Source: a virus. Taken from it: a DNA stretch of 44,145 bases. The notes under the pieces are model-generated. The model was not told the origin of the DNA. It saw only the letters and a list, made by a program, of their open reading frames with translations, and searched no databases. The stretch is taken from positions 1 through 44,145 of IMG/VR virus record IMGVR_UViG_3300031772_000066; one strand, given 5' to 3'. Shown piece after piece: positions 1-7,893 of the stretch. A program made the position numbers and the translations under genes. Each line of letters opens with the position of its first letter. Within the stretch, counting starts at the first letter, position 1.

Positions 1-98
1 GGTCCCCGTTACATGGTTTTATAATAAAAAAAAAAAAAAAAAAAAAAAAAAAAGACAAGACTGTCCGAAGAGCTATCCCTATTTTTTCCATAACTCCA
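1..98. repeat. Left copy of imperfect terminal direct repeat with A28 tract
   Basis: This segment aligns without gaps to 44048-44145. I count 11 mismatches in 98 positions: six in the first 25, none in the 28-A run at 26-53, and five in the last 45. The best conserved block is CTGTCCGAAGAGCTATCC at 61-78. The window ends exactly where the right copy ends, so these are probably the physical or assembled genome ends. Substitutions without indels, plus equal A-run lengths, argue against simple long-read noise, but a true replicated terminal repeat should be identical. Confidence 0.8.
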
Positions 99-154
99 TA
101 ACTCTCTTTATATTCATTGAGGTTACGTCCATAATTATTTCCATAAATTATGGA
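87..154. repeat. Left-end TCCATAA iteron cluster
   Basis: TCCATAA occurs at 87-93, 95-101, 128-134 and 140-146, and its complement TTATGGA at 148-154. The last two form a near-perfect palindrome at 138-156. The right end carries the same word in the opposite orientation. Clustered short iterons in an AT-rich, gene-free end are typical of initiator or regulator binding sites. No binding protein can be assigned from sequence. Confidence 0.55.
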
Positions 155-197
155 AAAACTTACCAAATCATTTTTTTAAAGTATTGAAAATTATGAC

Positions 198-263
198 TAT
201 TGAACTTATGATTGAATGCCAGCGTCGAGATAACTTATTAAACGGCAATATTGAACTTATGAT
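198..263. repeat. Two 15-nt direct repeats upstream of the left promoter
   Basis: TATTGAACTTATGAT occurs exactly at 198-212 and 249-263, 51 nt apart, just upstream of the promoter at 291. Its first part, ATTGAACTTA, equals a half-site of the dispersed 23-bp palindrome family. The pair may therefore bind the same protein and control this promoter. That link is inference. Confidence 0.5.
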
Positions 264-290
264 GTAATGAAAAAATAACTAAAATAATAC

Positions 291-318
291 TTGACAAATC
301 ATATACTTATGATATAAT
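291..318 (+). promoter_or_regulatory. Sigma70-type promoter PL1, rightward
   Basis: A consensus -35 TTGACA at 291-296 is separated by 16 bp from a consensus -10 TATAAT at 313-318. It lies about 50 nt upstream of the first gene. Both hexamers are perfect, so this should be a strong host-polymerase promoter used early. Confidence 0.85.
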
Positions 319-372
319 TTATTTAATCAGATATTAAAAGAGTAGTTAACGCAAAGATGGAAGGAGGATAGA

Positions 373-603
373 ATGAGTAAAAAAGTAATAGTAGCGAAGA
401 TGACGCATGATGATAAAGAATACATCGGAAAGCGTGAAGTTAAGTTGTATGACGGTGATGACCAAATCACAGCTGACGCGAACGTAGGTATGACATTACG
501 TGTACAGAGGCAAATCAGGGATGCGCTCAAGGGGAAGTATGGTTTAAAGAGTGTTAGCTCTGGCGGTGAGGCAGTTGACTTGTCCGCGGTTGAAAGTGTA
601 TAA
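373..603 (+). CDS. Small early protein of unknown function (76 aa)
   Basis: I do not recognise a family. The protein is charged and soluble, with a beta-rich N-terminal half and a short Ser/Gly-Ala-Val tail, and no signal or membrane segment. A strong AAGGAGG ribosome site precedes the ATG. The gene is the only one between the consensus promoter at 291-318 and the terminator at 631-668, so it is an independent transcription unit at the extreme left end. That placement suits an immediate-early regulator or host-takeover protein. It could also bind the end repeats. Both roles are inferred from position only. Confidence 0.8.
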   Translation: MSKKVIVAKMTHDDKEYIGKREVKLYDGDDQITADANVGMTLRVQRQIRDALKGKYGLKSVSSGGEAVDLSAVESV

Positions 604-630
604 TCTACGAAAGTAATCACTCCGCAATAT

Positions 631-668
631 ATCTGGCTATATCTTGCATAGGTATAGCCAGATTTTTT
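631..668 (+). terminator. Rho-independent terminator after the first gene
   Basis: An 11-bp perfect stem (ATCTGGCTATA at 631-641 pairing with 653-663) encloses an 11-nt loop and is followed by a T run at 663-668. It isolates the 373-603 gene from the head operon. Confidence 0.9.
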
Positions 669-908
669 ATGCCTCTTGAATTTAAACCTTGCCTTGATTT
701 TCCTGTATATGTTCAAGCCTTGCCCACGCAGGCAATCAATCCATAGAATTTCAATAGTTAGGCAGGCAATTTCAACGAACGCCAATCAAACCATACCTAT
801 GTATCCCCCCAAGCCTGCCAAGCATAATATAAAGTATAGAAATAAAATCCGCCAATTTTTTTCATAATTTCAACCATTGAAATTTTGATTAAACTAAAAA
901 AATAAAAC
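669..908. other. Gene-free segment with degenerate palindrome half-sites
   Basis: No convincing gene lies here. Reading frames on either strand lack ribosome sites and recognisable content. It holds a small hairpin (TTGCC/GGCAA around 719-734), fragments resembling half of the dispersed palindrome (AATTTCAATAG near 748, AATTTCAAC near 768), and a degenerate palindrome at 866-884 (AATTTCAA, 3-nt spacer, TTGAAATT) 24 bp upstream of the -35 at 909. It probably acts as the control region of the head operon. Confidence 0.5.
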
Positions 909-937
909 TTGACAAACCTGCTTTCTTGTGATATACT
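909..937 (+). promoter_or_regulatory. Sigma70-type promoter PL2 for the head operon
   Basis: TTGACA at 909-914 is followed by a 17-bp spacer and TATACT at 932-937. It is the last strong promoter I see before the packaging genes and lies about 60 nt upstream of the first start codon. The degenerate palindrome at 866-884 sits just upstream, as an operator would. Confidence 0.85.
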
Positions 938-998
938 ATTTTTAAGATGAGCAAGAATACGAAAAGGATAATGACTATAATATATGAGGTTCGAAATT

Positions 999-1238
999 AT
1001 GAAGGCAATTAAAATTCACAGTATTGACCTTATGGTGCATAGTGGTAGACGCAGAATGTTTTGGGACTCTAAGTTACAGAAATATATAAATGGTGCTAAG
1101 ATAGAACCAAAGGTTTATGCAAATAGAAGTGATTGTTTAGTGTGTGGTAATAGTATAGATTTAGAATGTCATCATATAGATGTGCATGCTGGAAGAACTA
1201 AGTTAAAAGATTATGCTGATTTTATAAGTATAAGATAA
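999..1238 (+). CDS. HNH-like protein, short or truncated (79 aa)
   Basis: The C-terminal half shows CxxC followed about ten residues later by a His-His-Ile pair, the first half of the HNH endonuclease beta-beta-alpha fold. The sequence then stops after about 20 residues, so the metal-binding Asn/His half is absent or very reduced. Full-length phage HNH proteins beside small terminases can assist packaging; this one may be a remnant or only a zinc-binding protein. The ATG at 999 has GAGG upstream; an in-frame ATG at 984 lacks a ribosome site. A 13-codon ORF at 971-1012 with a better site (AAAAGG) overlaps the start in another frame and might couple translation. Confidence 0.55.
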   Translation: MKAIKIHSIDLMVHSGRRRMFWDSKLQKYINGAKIEPKVYANRSDCLVCGNSIDLECHHIDVHAGRTKLKDYADFISIR

Positions 1239-1250
1239 GGAGATTGGGGG

Positions 1251-1739
1251 ATGTTACCACAAGAGGAAAAATCGGAAGCAACAATAAACGCTCAACCAGA
1301 TAAGGTGACCCCACGTCATAGGGCGTTGATGAGACGATTGGTGGCGGGGATGACGTTGTCGGAGGCGTGTGTGGATATTGGGTTCACTGTATCAAGAGCT
1401 TCTATCATCGTGAACTCTCCCCTTTTCCAGGCAGAGATGAAGGTGATGGAAGGGGAGGTAGCGAAAGAGTTTCAAGAGGCGGAGGCACAACGACCCACAG
1501 ACCCTACCCGAACAATGTTGAGTGAGTCAGCGGAGATGGCGGCACGCACTTTAAAGGGAGCGATGTCGGATGAGAGTGCAATGATACGTGTATCAGCTGC
1601 GAAAGATATATTGGATAGGACGGGGTATGCGAAGGAAGACAAGATAAAGGCGAAGGTGTTGGTGGAGCCGAGTCAAAGCTTGATAGATGTCATGAGTAGA
1701 ATAGTGCAGGAGAAGAATGAGAAGGCAAGTGATGAATAA
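1251..1739 (+). CDS. Terminase small subunit (162 aa)
   Basis: The N-terminal third has the helix-turn-helix layout of phage small terminases: a basic helix from about residue 20, the GMTLSEACVDIGF segment near 35-47, and a recognition helix. A middle region about 'NSPLFQAEM' and a helical C-terminal part with an AAKDILDRTGY segment match the family style. It recognises phage DNA and hands it to the large subunit for packaging. AAGGAG precedes the ATG. The gene overlaps the large terminase by 23 nt, indicating coupled translation. Confidence 0.8.
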   Translation: MLPQEEKSEATINAQPDKVTPRHRALMRRLVAGMTLSEACVDIGFTVSRASIIVNSPLFQAEMKVMEGEVAKEFQEAEAQRPTDPTRTMLSESAEMAARTLKGAMSDESAMIRVSAAKDILDRTGYAKEDKIKAKVLVEPSQSLIDVMSRIVQEKNEKASDE

Positions 1740-3249
1740 AGAGGGGATGACGGAGAGGGAGATAGAGAAGATGAGAGGGAGGTTGTTGGATGACTTCTCT
1801 TACTTCGCTCAACTCTTTACTGACCCTACTTTTTTTGATGTCATCTTCCACACAGAATTGTGTCATTTTCTTCAGCACTCCAAAAAAGATAAACTCGTCG
1901 TTCTTCCTCGAACTTATTTGAAGACGACTATTTCCGCATCCCTCTACGGGTTGTGGAAGGCGACACGTAATCCGGAGACTAGGATATTGATTACGTCAAA
2001 TACTACTCCTAATGCGCAGAAGACGATAAGGATGATTAGGTCGATTGTGGAACAGAATCAATTGTATCATCTATTCTTTCCAGACCGAGTCCCTCTCTTC
2101 AATAAAGTGAGGTGGAGTGACTCCTGTGCATGTCTGGCGAGACCTGTCGACCATCCAGAGGGTACCTTCGAAGCGGCAGGTATAGGTACCAACATCATCA
2201 GACGTCATTTTAATATAATTATAGAGGATGATACTGTGGCGCCGAAGAAGGATGAGTTGACTGGGGAGGAGGCGATGCCATCGAAAGACGATATAGAGAA
2301 AGCTGTCGGATTTCATAAATTGACTATCCCCCTCCTCATAAATGAAGAGGATGAGCGTATCGTCATAGGGACTCGATGGGCGAGCTACGACTTAATCAAC
2401 TACGTGATGGAAAACGAAAAGTTCGATACATACGATAGACCTTGTCTTCGAGAGGATGGGACGCCACTGTATAAGAAGTTTAGTCAAAAACGATTGGATG
2501 ACATACGAAGTGGTATGGGAGTATACATGTTCAGTATGCTTTACCAAAATAAACCTCTTGCTAAGGAATTCATGGCATTCAATCCAGATTGGTATAGATA
2601 CTATGAGGATGAGAAGTTGCCAGAAGAGGGGGAGGGGTTGGTAACAGTAGACCCAGCAGACCCTCCCACCGGGAAGGCGAGTCAAGATTATTCAGCTATC
2701 GTCTCCGTTAAACACACGAAGACAGGTCTCTACGTTCGTCGATATGTGAGGAAGAGGATGAGTGATAAGCAGATGATAGATGAGACGTTTGATACAGCGG
2801 ATAAGGATGGGTATACGAAGATTAGGATAGAGACGAATAGGTATGCGCATTTAGCGGCGGCGTTTAGAGAACAGATGAAGATAGACAATAAATATTATGT
2901 GATAGATGAGGTGAAGGCGAAGCGTATCAATAAAGAAGCTCGCATCAAGAACAGACTGTCGCCACTGTTCGAGAATGGTGTGATATGGATGAAGAGGGGG
3001 ATGAGAGAGTTGGAGGCGGAACTCACTACCTTTCCCTACGGTCGTCATGATGACCTCATCGACGCTCTCTCTTGGCAAGTGGGGGAGAGGACGTCTACAG
3101 AATATGAGAAAGAGCCATATCAGAGACCAGCATTACCGAGTGGGAGAAGGGTGTTTACGTTGGATGAGATTAGGGAGAGTTGTAGAGGAAGACATCGCAC
3201 ACCCTATCCATTCTCAAGACAATCCGAGATGGTGATGAGTGGAAGGTAG
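1717..3249 (+). CDS. Terminase large subunit (510 aa)
   Basis: This is the ATP-driven packaging motor and headful/terminus nuclease. A deviant Walker A lies at residues 61-71 (VVLPRTYLKTT), Walker B with catalytic acid at 165-172 (FNIIIEDD), and the RNase H-like nuclease follows with acidic residues at D312 (VTVDP), E372 and HDDLID at 444-449. Length fits the 450-600 aa family range. It assembles with the portal at the prohead vertex. The ATG at 1717 has AGGAG close by; an in-frame ATG at 1732 is an equally possible start. The gene ends 12 nt before the first dispersed palindrome. Confidence 0.92.
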   Translation: MRRQVMNKEGMTEREIEKMRGRLLDDFSYFAQLFTDPTFFDVIFHTELCHFLQHSKKDKLVVLPRTYLKTTISASLYGLWKATRNPETRILITSNTTPNAQKTIRMIRSIVEQNQLYHLFFPDRVPLFNKVRWSDSCACLARPVDHPEGTFEAAGIGTNIIRRHFNIIIEDDTVAPKKDELTGEEAMPSKDDIEKAVGFHKLTIPLLINEEDERIVIGTRWASYDLINYVMENEKFDTYDRPCLREDGTPLYKKFSQKRLDDIRSGMGVYMFSMLYQNKPLAKEFMAFNPDWYRYYEDEKLPEEGEGLVTVDPADPPTGKASQDYSAIVSVKHTKTGLYVRRYVRKRMSDKQMIDETFDTADKDGYTKIRIETNRYAHLAAAFREQMKIDNKYYVIDEVKAKRINKEARIKNRLSPLFENGVIWMKRGMRELEAELTTFPYGRHDDLIDALSWQVGERTSTEYEKEPYQRPALPSGRRVFTLDEIRESCRGRHRTPYPFSRQSEMVMSGR

Positions 3250-3260
3250 GAGAGAAGGTT

Positions 3261-3283
3261 GTAAGTTCAATAATTGAAATTAC
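3261..3283. repeat. Dispersed palindrome copy 1
   Basis: This 23-nt element has the core TTCAATAATTGAA with arms GTAAG and ATTAC. It lies 25 nt upstream of the ATG at 3309, between the large terminase and the next gene. It is the exact reverse complement of copies at 23831 and 41454. One G/A mismatch interrupts the otherwise perfect dyad. Confidence 0.9.
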
Positions 3284-3308
3284 TAAATAAAAGTAGGAGG
3301 AGGATAGT

Positions 3309-3629
3309 ATGAGTAACATTCACGGAGCTAGTTCAACAGTGGTGTTGGCAACGGGGGGAACAGGATTAGTAACTGTTGCTGGGAAAGCAGGGGTGTTGAG
3401 AGGGTATAGTTTAAAAATTGGGACAGATATATCTAAAGTAATTTTTAGGGATGGTGGTTCTGGGGGCACAATAAAATGGTCGGATGGTAATGTGGGAGTC
3501 ACAGTGGCTGGAGATGCATTTGTGAGACACTCTTTTAAAGAAGATGTGCCGTTCTCCACCGACATTTATGCTGCAGTAACAGGGACAGGTGCGATATTGT
3601 ATGCAGAGTTTGTGCAGATAGAAGATTAA
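3309..3629 (+). CDS. Small beta-rich virion-associated protein (106 aa)
   Basis: The protein is rich in Gly, Thr and Val, with alternating hydrophobic strands and almost no helix-forming segments, consistent with a small beta-sandwich. Its C-terminal part (VTGTGAILYAEF) resembles short hypothetical proteins common in phage head regions. I cannot assign a precise function. A capsid decoration or fibre-base role is plausible from its place between terminase and portal. A very strong AGGAGGAGG ribosome site and the palindrome at 3261 precede it, so it may be separately controlled. Confidence 0.75.
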   Translation: MSNIHGASSTVVLATGGTGLVTVAGKAGVLRGYSLKIGTDISKVIFRDGGSGGTIKWSDGNVGVTVAGDAFVRHSFKEDVPFSTDIYAAVTGTGAILYAEFVQIED

Positions 3630-3642
3630 GGAGGAGGTATAG

Positions 3643-3828
3643 ATGGCACCTCAAAGTTTTGATAATTGCAGAAAAGGTGGGGGAAAGATAAGGACGATAA
3701 ATCTTAAGGGTGGGAAGTATATGCATATCTGTATCTTGAATGGGAAGTCGTATAAGGGAGAGATTAAGAGTAAACAAGCGGAGAGTGGAAGTCCGGTAGC
3801 AAACGCTATTCAACAGAAGATGAAATAG
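3643..3828 (+). CDS. Small basic protein of unknown function (61 aa)
   Basis: AAGGAGGAGG lies just before the ATG. The protein is basic and Gly/Lys rich, with a 'GGKYMHICILNGKSYKGEIKS' style beta-hairpin (written here as a description of residues about 23-43) and no membrane segment. It sits between the beta-rich protein and the portal in one operon. No family is recognised. Confidence 0.65.
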   Translation: MAPQSFDNCRKGGGKIRTINLKGGKYMHICILNGKSYKGEIKSKQAESGSPVANAIQQKMK

Positions 3829-3836
3829 GAGAGAAT

Positions 3837-5576
3837 GTGAAAGCAGATATAGAGGATTGGGTAGAACTTATTCAACAGGGAGTTAGGTATAAAGAGAACT
3901 TTGGTAACTCCAAACGATGGAGTACGTATAGAGATTATGGGAGAGGGAAGTTTCCTGGCTACGTTGGGTCTAGTAGAGGGATTCTTCCTTACAATCTTGT
4001 ATATAGTATGAAGAGAGCGATGGTGCCAAATGTTTACTTCCGTAATCCATATATAAATGTGACACCAACTAGTAAGCCTGGTATCGACATTCAAGCACGT
4101 GTAGTTGAGGCGGTTGATAACTGGTTGATGGGGGAGTTGGGAATAAAGGCGACATTTAAAACGATGGTTCAAGATGCATATTACTGCACAAGAGGGATAG
4201 CTAAGATAGGCTACGATGGGTTGTGGAGTGAGAAGGTGACGGAAGAGGAGATGCAGTTATCAGAAGATTTAGGTATCCCCCTCTCTCATATGTCGAAGGA
4301 TAAAAAGGAGAGAGTTGAGTATAATGTAAATGTCAAGCCAGGGATGCCTTGGGCATCACGAATTATACCAGATGTATTTATAGTCCCTTTTGGAGTTAGA
4401 ACTTTAGAAGATTGTCCGTGGGTTGACCACGTCGTTCTTCGTTCATTAGCTGACGTCAAGGCGGATAGGAAGTATAAGAATACGGAGGGGTTGGAAGGAA
4501 CACATATGGAGATAATACATAAAGACCCAACTCGTTCTGACTTCTATAAAGAATTGTGTAGTAATGCGGATATTGTGGAGATACATGAAATTAGAGATTT
4601 TAAGAGGAAAGAGATAAAAGCGTTCGTGCCCGGATACGATAAGTGGATACGTCCTCCAACTGAAGATGTACTTCAAATAGAAGGACTTCCTTTTGTAGAC
4701 TTCACGTTTAATGAGGATGGGGAATATTATTGGGGACCGTCCGATGTCCAAATTATAGAACCACAACAACTGGAAATAAATGAGGCACGTACTCAAGCTA
4801 TGTTACATAGACGGATAGCGATGGTGAAGTTTTTGGTGGAGCAGAATGGGATGGCGGTAGAAGAGGTAGCGAAGATGTTATCGGAAGAGGTGGGACCTGC
4901 AGTCTTCACTAATGGAGACCCGAATAAGGTGGTGGCGTTACTTCAACCTCACATCCCTGCTGACCTCACTCAATGGTCGGAATTGATTAGGAGTGATGTG
5001 AGGGAACTTCTTGGACAAGGACGTCAACAATTAGGGGAGTCTCCTCCAGGTCGTCGTACCGCTGAGGAAATGAGAAATGTGCAGATGGCTACGGATACAA
5101 GGATGGATGAGAGAAGGGATATTGTAGCGGATGCACTAGTGTCGATGATGAGGAAAATCAATCAGATTATTTTTGAGAGATGGACTCAAGAGAAAGTGGC
5201 GCAGGTGGTGGGGTATGATGGGGCGAGGTATTGGGTGGCATATAAAGGGGCGGAGAATAGAGCGGAATACAACCTTAGGGTGGATGTGGAATCGATGACG
5301 CCTAAGACGAAGATGATGAAGAAACGTGAGATTGTAGAATTAATACAGGCTCTGTCGAAAAACCCTCGAGCGAATATAGACTATCTTATGAAGATGTTAT
5401 TGAGGGAATATGAATGGGTGGATGCTTTAAAAATATTTCCAGAGGCACCAGAAACGCAGGGTCAACCCATGCAACAACAGCAATTTATGCAACAACAACA
5501 AAAATTGTTAAATAATCCTGCAGAACTTCAGAAGAGAGCGGGAGCGAATGCGGAAACAATGGGGAGATTTTTCTAA
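3837..5576 (+). CDS. Portal protein (579 aa)
   Basis: The dodecameric portal forms the DNA-entry vertex, docks the terminase and later the tail. Length, position after the large terminase, and an N-terminal domain with aromatic and basic residues about 'YRDYGRGKFPGYVG' fit podovirus-type portals. A long helical stem region and a Gln-rich tail (residues about 545-560) follow; Gln-rich portal tails are common. Translation starts at GTG 3837, with AGGAG at 3827-3831 giving 5-nt spacing. The overlapping ATG at 3835 is immediately closed by TGA in another frame. Start choice is therefore GTG. Confidence 0.85.
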   Translation: MKADIEDWVELIQQGVRYKENFGNSKRWSTYRDYGRGKFPGYVGSSRGILPYNLVYSMKRAMVPNVYFRNPYINVTPTSKPGIDIQARVVEAVDNWLMGELGIKATFKTMVQDAYYCTRGIAKIGYDGLWSEKVTEEEMQLSEDLGIPLSHMSKDKKERVEYNVNVKPGMPWASRIIPDVFIVPFGVRTLEDCPWVDHVVLRSLADVKADRKYKNTEGLEGTHMEIIHKDPTRSDFYKELCSNADIVEIHEIRDFKRKEIKAFVPGYDKWIRPPTEDVLQIEGLPFVDFTFNEDGEYYWGPSDVQIIEPQQLEINEARTQAMLHRRIAMVKFLVEQNGMAVEEVAKMLSEEVGPAVFTNGDPNKVVALLQPHIPADLTQWSELIRSDVRELLGQGRQQLGESPPGRRTAEEMRNVQMATDTRMDERRDIVADALVSMMRKINQIIFERWTQEKVAQVVGYDGARYWVAYKGAENRAEYNLRVDVESMTPKTKMMKKREIVELIQALSKNPRANIDYLMKMLLREYEWVDALKIFPEAPETQGQPMQQQQFMQQQQKLLNNPAELQKRAGANAETMGRFF

Positions 5577-5578
5577 TA

Positions 5579-5803
5579 ATGAATAGAAAGAGGGTAGCTA
5601 TCATTTGTCAGACACACGGTTTCTTTCGTGGAGAACAGTGTCCAATCTGCCAACAGAAAAGGGAGAGTGAAGGAGTACATATAGAGGTGTTTAAACCTAT
5701 GGTGTATACGGATATATGCGACACCCCATTGTTGATAGAGTCGAAGAGACAACTTAGAGAAGAGTGTAAGAAACATAATGTGATTGCTGCAAGATTGTTA
5801 TAG
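5579..5803 (+). CDS. Zinc-ribbon-like small protein after portal (74 aa)
   Basis: Cys10, His13 and the CPIC pair (residues about 21-24) form a likely zinc knuckle near the N-terminus, followed by a helical C-terminal half with 'ESKRQLREECKKHN'. Similar small FmdB-like zinc proteins often follow phage portals, and I infer a morphogenesis or regulatory role. The ribosome site is weak (GGGGAG about 12 nt upstream), and the gene starts two bases after the portal stop, so it probably depends on translational coupling. Confidence 0.7.
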   Translation: MNRKRVAIICQTHGFFRGEQCPICQQKRESEGVHIEVFKPMVYTDICDTPLLIESKRQLREECKKHNVIAARLL

Positions 5804-5852
5804 AATAGTAGATTTGGAGTGATTACCAAGGGAGAGTTAGGGAGGGTGAAGG

Positions 5853-6077
5853 ATGGAAGAAGAGCGAAGTCAAGGAGAAGTTGTAGAGAAAGAGGAAGTG
5901 GATGCAAGACCAAAGGGGATTATTGTAATTAAAGTGTTTGAGAATAGTCCGTATGAGGTGGAGTTTGAGGGAGTGATTACTGGGGTGGAGATAGATATTG
6001 CATGGAAATCGATGATGAAAGAATACAGAATATGGAAGCATAGTTTATTTAAAGCGAATGAAAATGGAGGTAAGTAA
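5853..6077 (+). CDS. Small acidic protein before scaffold (74 aa)
   Basis: A GGGAGGG site precedes the ATG. The N-terminal 20 residues are highly charged, and the rest is a beta-strand region then a helix ending in basic residues. The last codon overlaps the scaffold start (TAATG). It resembles small unnamed proteins placed between portal and scaffold in many phages. Function is unknown. Confidence 0.65.
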   Translation: MEEERSQGEVVEKEEVDARPKGIIVIKVFENSPYEVEFEGVITGVEIDIAWKSMMKEYRIWKHSLFKANENGGK

Positions 6078-6799
6078 TGCCAAACGATGAAGCGAATGGT
6101 GGGGAAGGAAGTGGCGAAGGTAAAGGAGCTGCGGGCGATATCCAGCAGCAACTCACTGACCTAACAGCGAAGATGGCTGCGATGGAAGGGGAGTCGAAAA
6201 CATTAAAGGACGCGAAGGTTGACCTTGAACAGCGACTCGACGAAGCGGATAAGGAACTTCTCAGCGACGATTACCTCAACTTCAAAGAGAAGAGAGGTAA
6301 GGGTGCTTCCTCTAAAGATGGTGGAGAGGGAGAGATGGAGATTGATTTGGATAGGGCTTCTAATCGTGAAATCGTAGATTTTATTGAGAAGAAGTATAGA
6401 GGTGATGTTGATGCGGCTGTTAAAGACATCAAGGGTCAACTCGACCTAAATAAGCAGCAACTCGGGATGATTGCTGCCCAATTTGATGTGGCTTTAACGG
6501 AGCTTAGGCACGACGGTCGGGATGGGGAGCCGGGGTTCAAGGCTAACCAAAAAGAGATATTTGAAATCGCTAAGGCGAACCCGAAGTGGGGTGCTGAACA
6601 ATGTTACCACCAATTCTGTCTCCAATCAAAAGCAGACGCGGACAGTAAGTCCAAGGCTGACAGGAAGAAGGCTGAGGAGGAAGAGAAGGCAGCGACAGAG
6701 AGAGCTGGAGTGCCTGGTTCGACAGTCCAAGGAAAGCAGTTATCGAAAGAAGAAGCTGCAGCAATTGGATACCGAAAGGCATTTGGGAATAAAGAATAA
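6077..6799 (+). CDS. Scaffolding protein (240 aa)
   Basis: The protein is hydrophilic and mostly helical. Its Gly/Glu-rich disordered N-terminus is followed by a heptad coiled coil (about residues 24-60), an acidic middle and a Lys/Glu-rich C-terminal helix, which is the typical scaffold layout. It lies directly before the coat gene, as scaffolds do. It directs prohead assembly and then leaves or is degraded. Start overlaps the preceding stop. Identification rests on composition and position, not on sequence motifs. Confidence 0.75.
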   Translation: MPNDEANGGEGSGEGKGAAGDIQQQLTDLTAKMAAMEGESKTLKDAKVDLEQRLDEADKELLSDDYLNFKEKRGKGASSKDGGEGEMEIDLDRASNREIVDFIEKKYRGDVDAAVKDIKGQLDLNKQQLGMIAAQFDVALTELRHDGRDGEPGFKANQKEIFEIAKANPKWGAEQCYHQFCLQSKADADSKSKADRKKAEEEEKAATERAGVPGSTVQGKQLSKEEAAAIGYRKAFGNKE

Positions 6800-6816
6800 C
6801 TAAGGAGTTGTGAAAA

Positions 6817-7803
6817 ATGGCAATTGAACTTACGGAACAGCTAAACACAATGTACACGACTACCTGGTATCTTAGACGGAAGGAAGTGGTGGACCAGATT
6901 TTTAACGCCACGCCGTTTTGGTATTTGATGTCTAAGAAAGGGAAGAGGTCAACCCAATCAGGTGGGCGTTCGATAGAGATACCTTTGCAATATGCGAAAA
7001 ATGAAACTGTCACATTCATAGGTCGTGGCGGTACCGTAGCACTATCAGCAACTGACCCTCTAACTGTGGTTCATTGGAAGTGGAAGTATCTGACTGGTCA
7101 CATAATCAGGTATTTTGCGGATTTCCAGATGAACAGGGGACAGGCGCAGTTGATGAATAAGGTGAATGCGGATATTGATAACTTACAGAGTAGTTTGATT
7201 GATAAGTTGGAGACATCCTTATTTACGGCAGCTGGTGCAGGCACAGATATAGATGGGTTAGCGAACATCATCTCTATCACACCTACAACTGAGGCGGGTG
7301 GAGCGACAGGTGACCTCTCTCGGGTGACTTATCCGTGGTGGAGGAACAACTATAAGTCGATGAGTGGGGAGGCAGCATCAATTTATCTTCGTAAGAGGAT
7401 GAATACGATGTTTAATGATTGTGGACAACAAGGGGAGGGTGTGAGTAGGTTCCCTGATATTGTGGTGACTGCACAGAATGTGTATGAGATGTATGAGTCA
7501 GAAGCCTTAGAGATATCAAGGATTATGATTGCGGATAGGAAGATGGCAGATTTAGGTTTCGGTGATTTAGCTTTCAAAGGAAGACCGTTAACTTGGTCAC
7601 CATCCTGCCCATCGGGATATATGTACTTCCTGAACACATCTGTACTTGAGTGGGTGGCTGACCCAATAGAGAACTTCACACTTGGGGAGTGGTTACCGAT
7701 AGTAAATCAGCCACGTGATGTAGTGGCTCATACTATGACGGTTGGGAACTTTATAGCTTCTAACTTGAAGAGGTTAGGGGTTATTATTGCAATAGCCGAA
7801 TAA
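6817..7803 (+). CDS. Major capsid protein, HK97-fold type (328 aa)
   Basis: Position after the scaffold, length, and an N-terminal arm leading to a 'NATPFWYLMSKKGKR' segment and a beta strand with GGRSIEIPLQYAKNETV agree with HK97-fold coat proteins of podoviruses. A conserved-type C-terminal end ('VGNFIASNLKRLGVI') is also seen. It forms the icosahedral shell around the portal. AAGGAG lies 8 nt before the ATG. A run of three RNA hairpins follows the gene, which may stabilise its transcript. Confidence 0.85.
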   Translation: MAIELTEQLNTMYTTTWYLRRKEVVDQIFNATPFWYLMSKKGKRSTQSGGRSIEIPLQYAKNETVTFIGRGGTVALSATDPLTVVHWKWKYLTGHIIRYFADFQMNRGQAQLMNKVNADIDNLQSSLIDKLETSLFTAAGAGTDIDGLANIISITPTTEAGGATGDLSRVTYPWWRNNYKSMSGEAASIYLRKRMNTMFNDCGQQGEGVSRFPDIVVTAQNVYEMYESEALEISRIMIADRKMADLGFGDLAFKGRPLTWSPSCPSGYMYFLNTSVLEWVADPIENFTLGEWLPIVNQPRDVVAHTMTVGNFIASNLKRLGVIIAIAE

Positions 7804-7810
7804 TTTGGCA

Positions 7811-7880
7811 ACCGAACTTGACTCGGTAAATGTTAGTGATAGCTGGTCAGGTCAGTTATCAACATCTCCCTGAGGGGATG
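7811..7880 (+). other. Three consecutive RNA stem-loops after the coat gene
   Basis: Hairpin 1 pairs 7811-7815 with 7823-7827. Hairpin 2 pairs 7838-7845 with 7853-7860 (8 bp with one G-U). Hairpin 3 pairs 7863-7869 with 7874-7880 with a 4-nt loop. None has a T run, so they are not intrinsic terminators. They lie between the two presumably most expressed structural genes and end just before the ribosome site of the next one. RNA stability or processing is the likely role. Confidence 0.5.
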
Positions 7881-7893
7881 AAAGGAAAAAGAA

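Noticed and set aside
327-785. 152-aa frame on the minus strand over the first gene
   Set aside because: It covers the promoter, the 373-603 gene and the terminator in antisense, has no ribosome site and looks like a shadow.
676-867. 63-aa plus-strand frame in the gap before the head operon
   Set aside because: No ribosome site, odd Pro/Ile composition and degenerate operator-like repeats in the same stretch.
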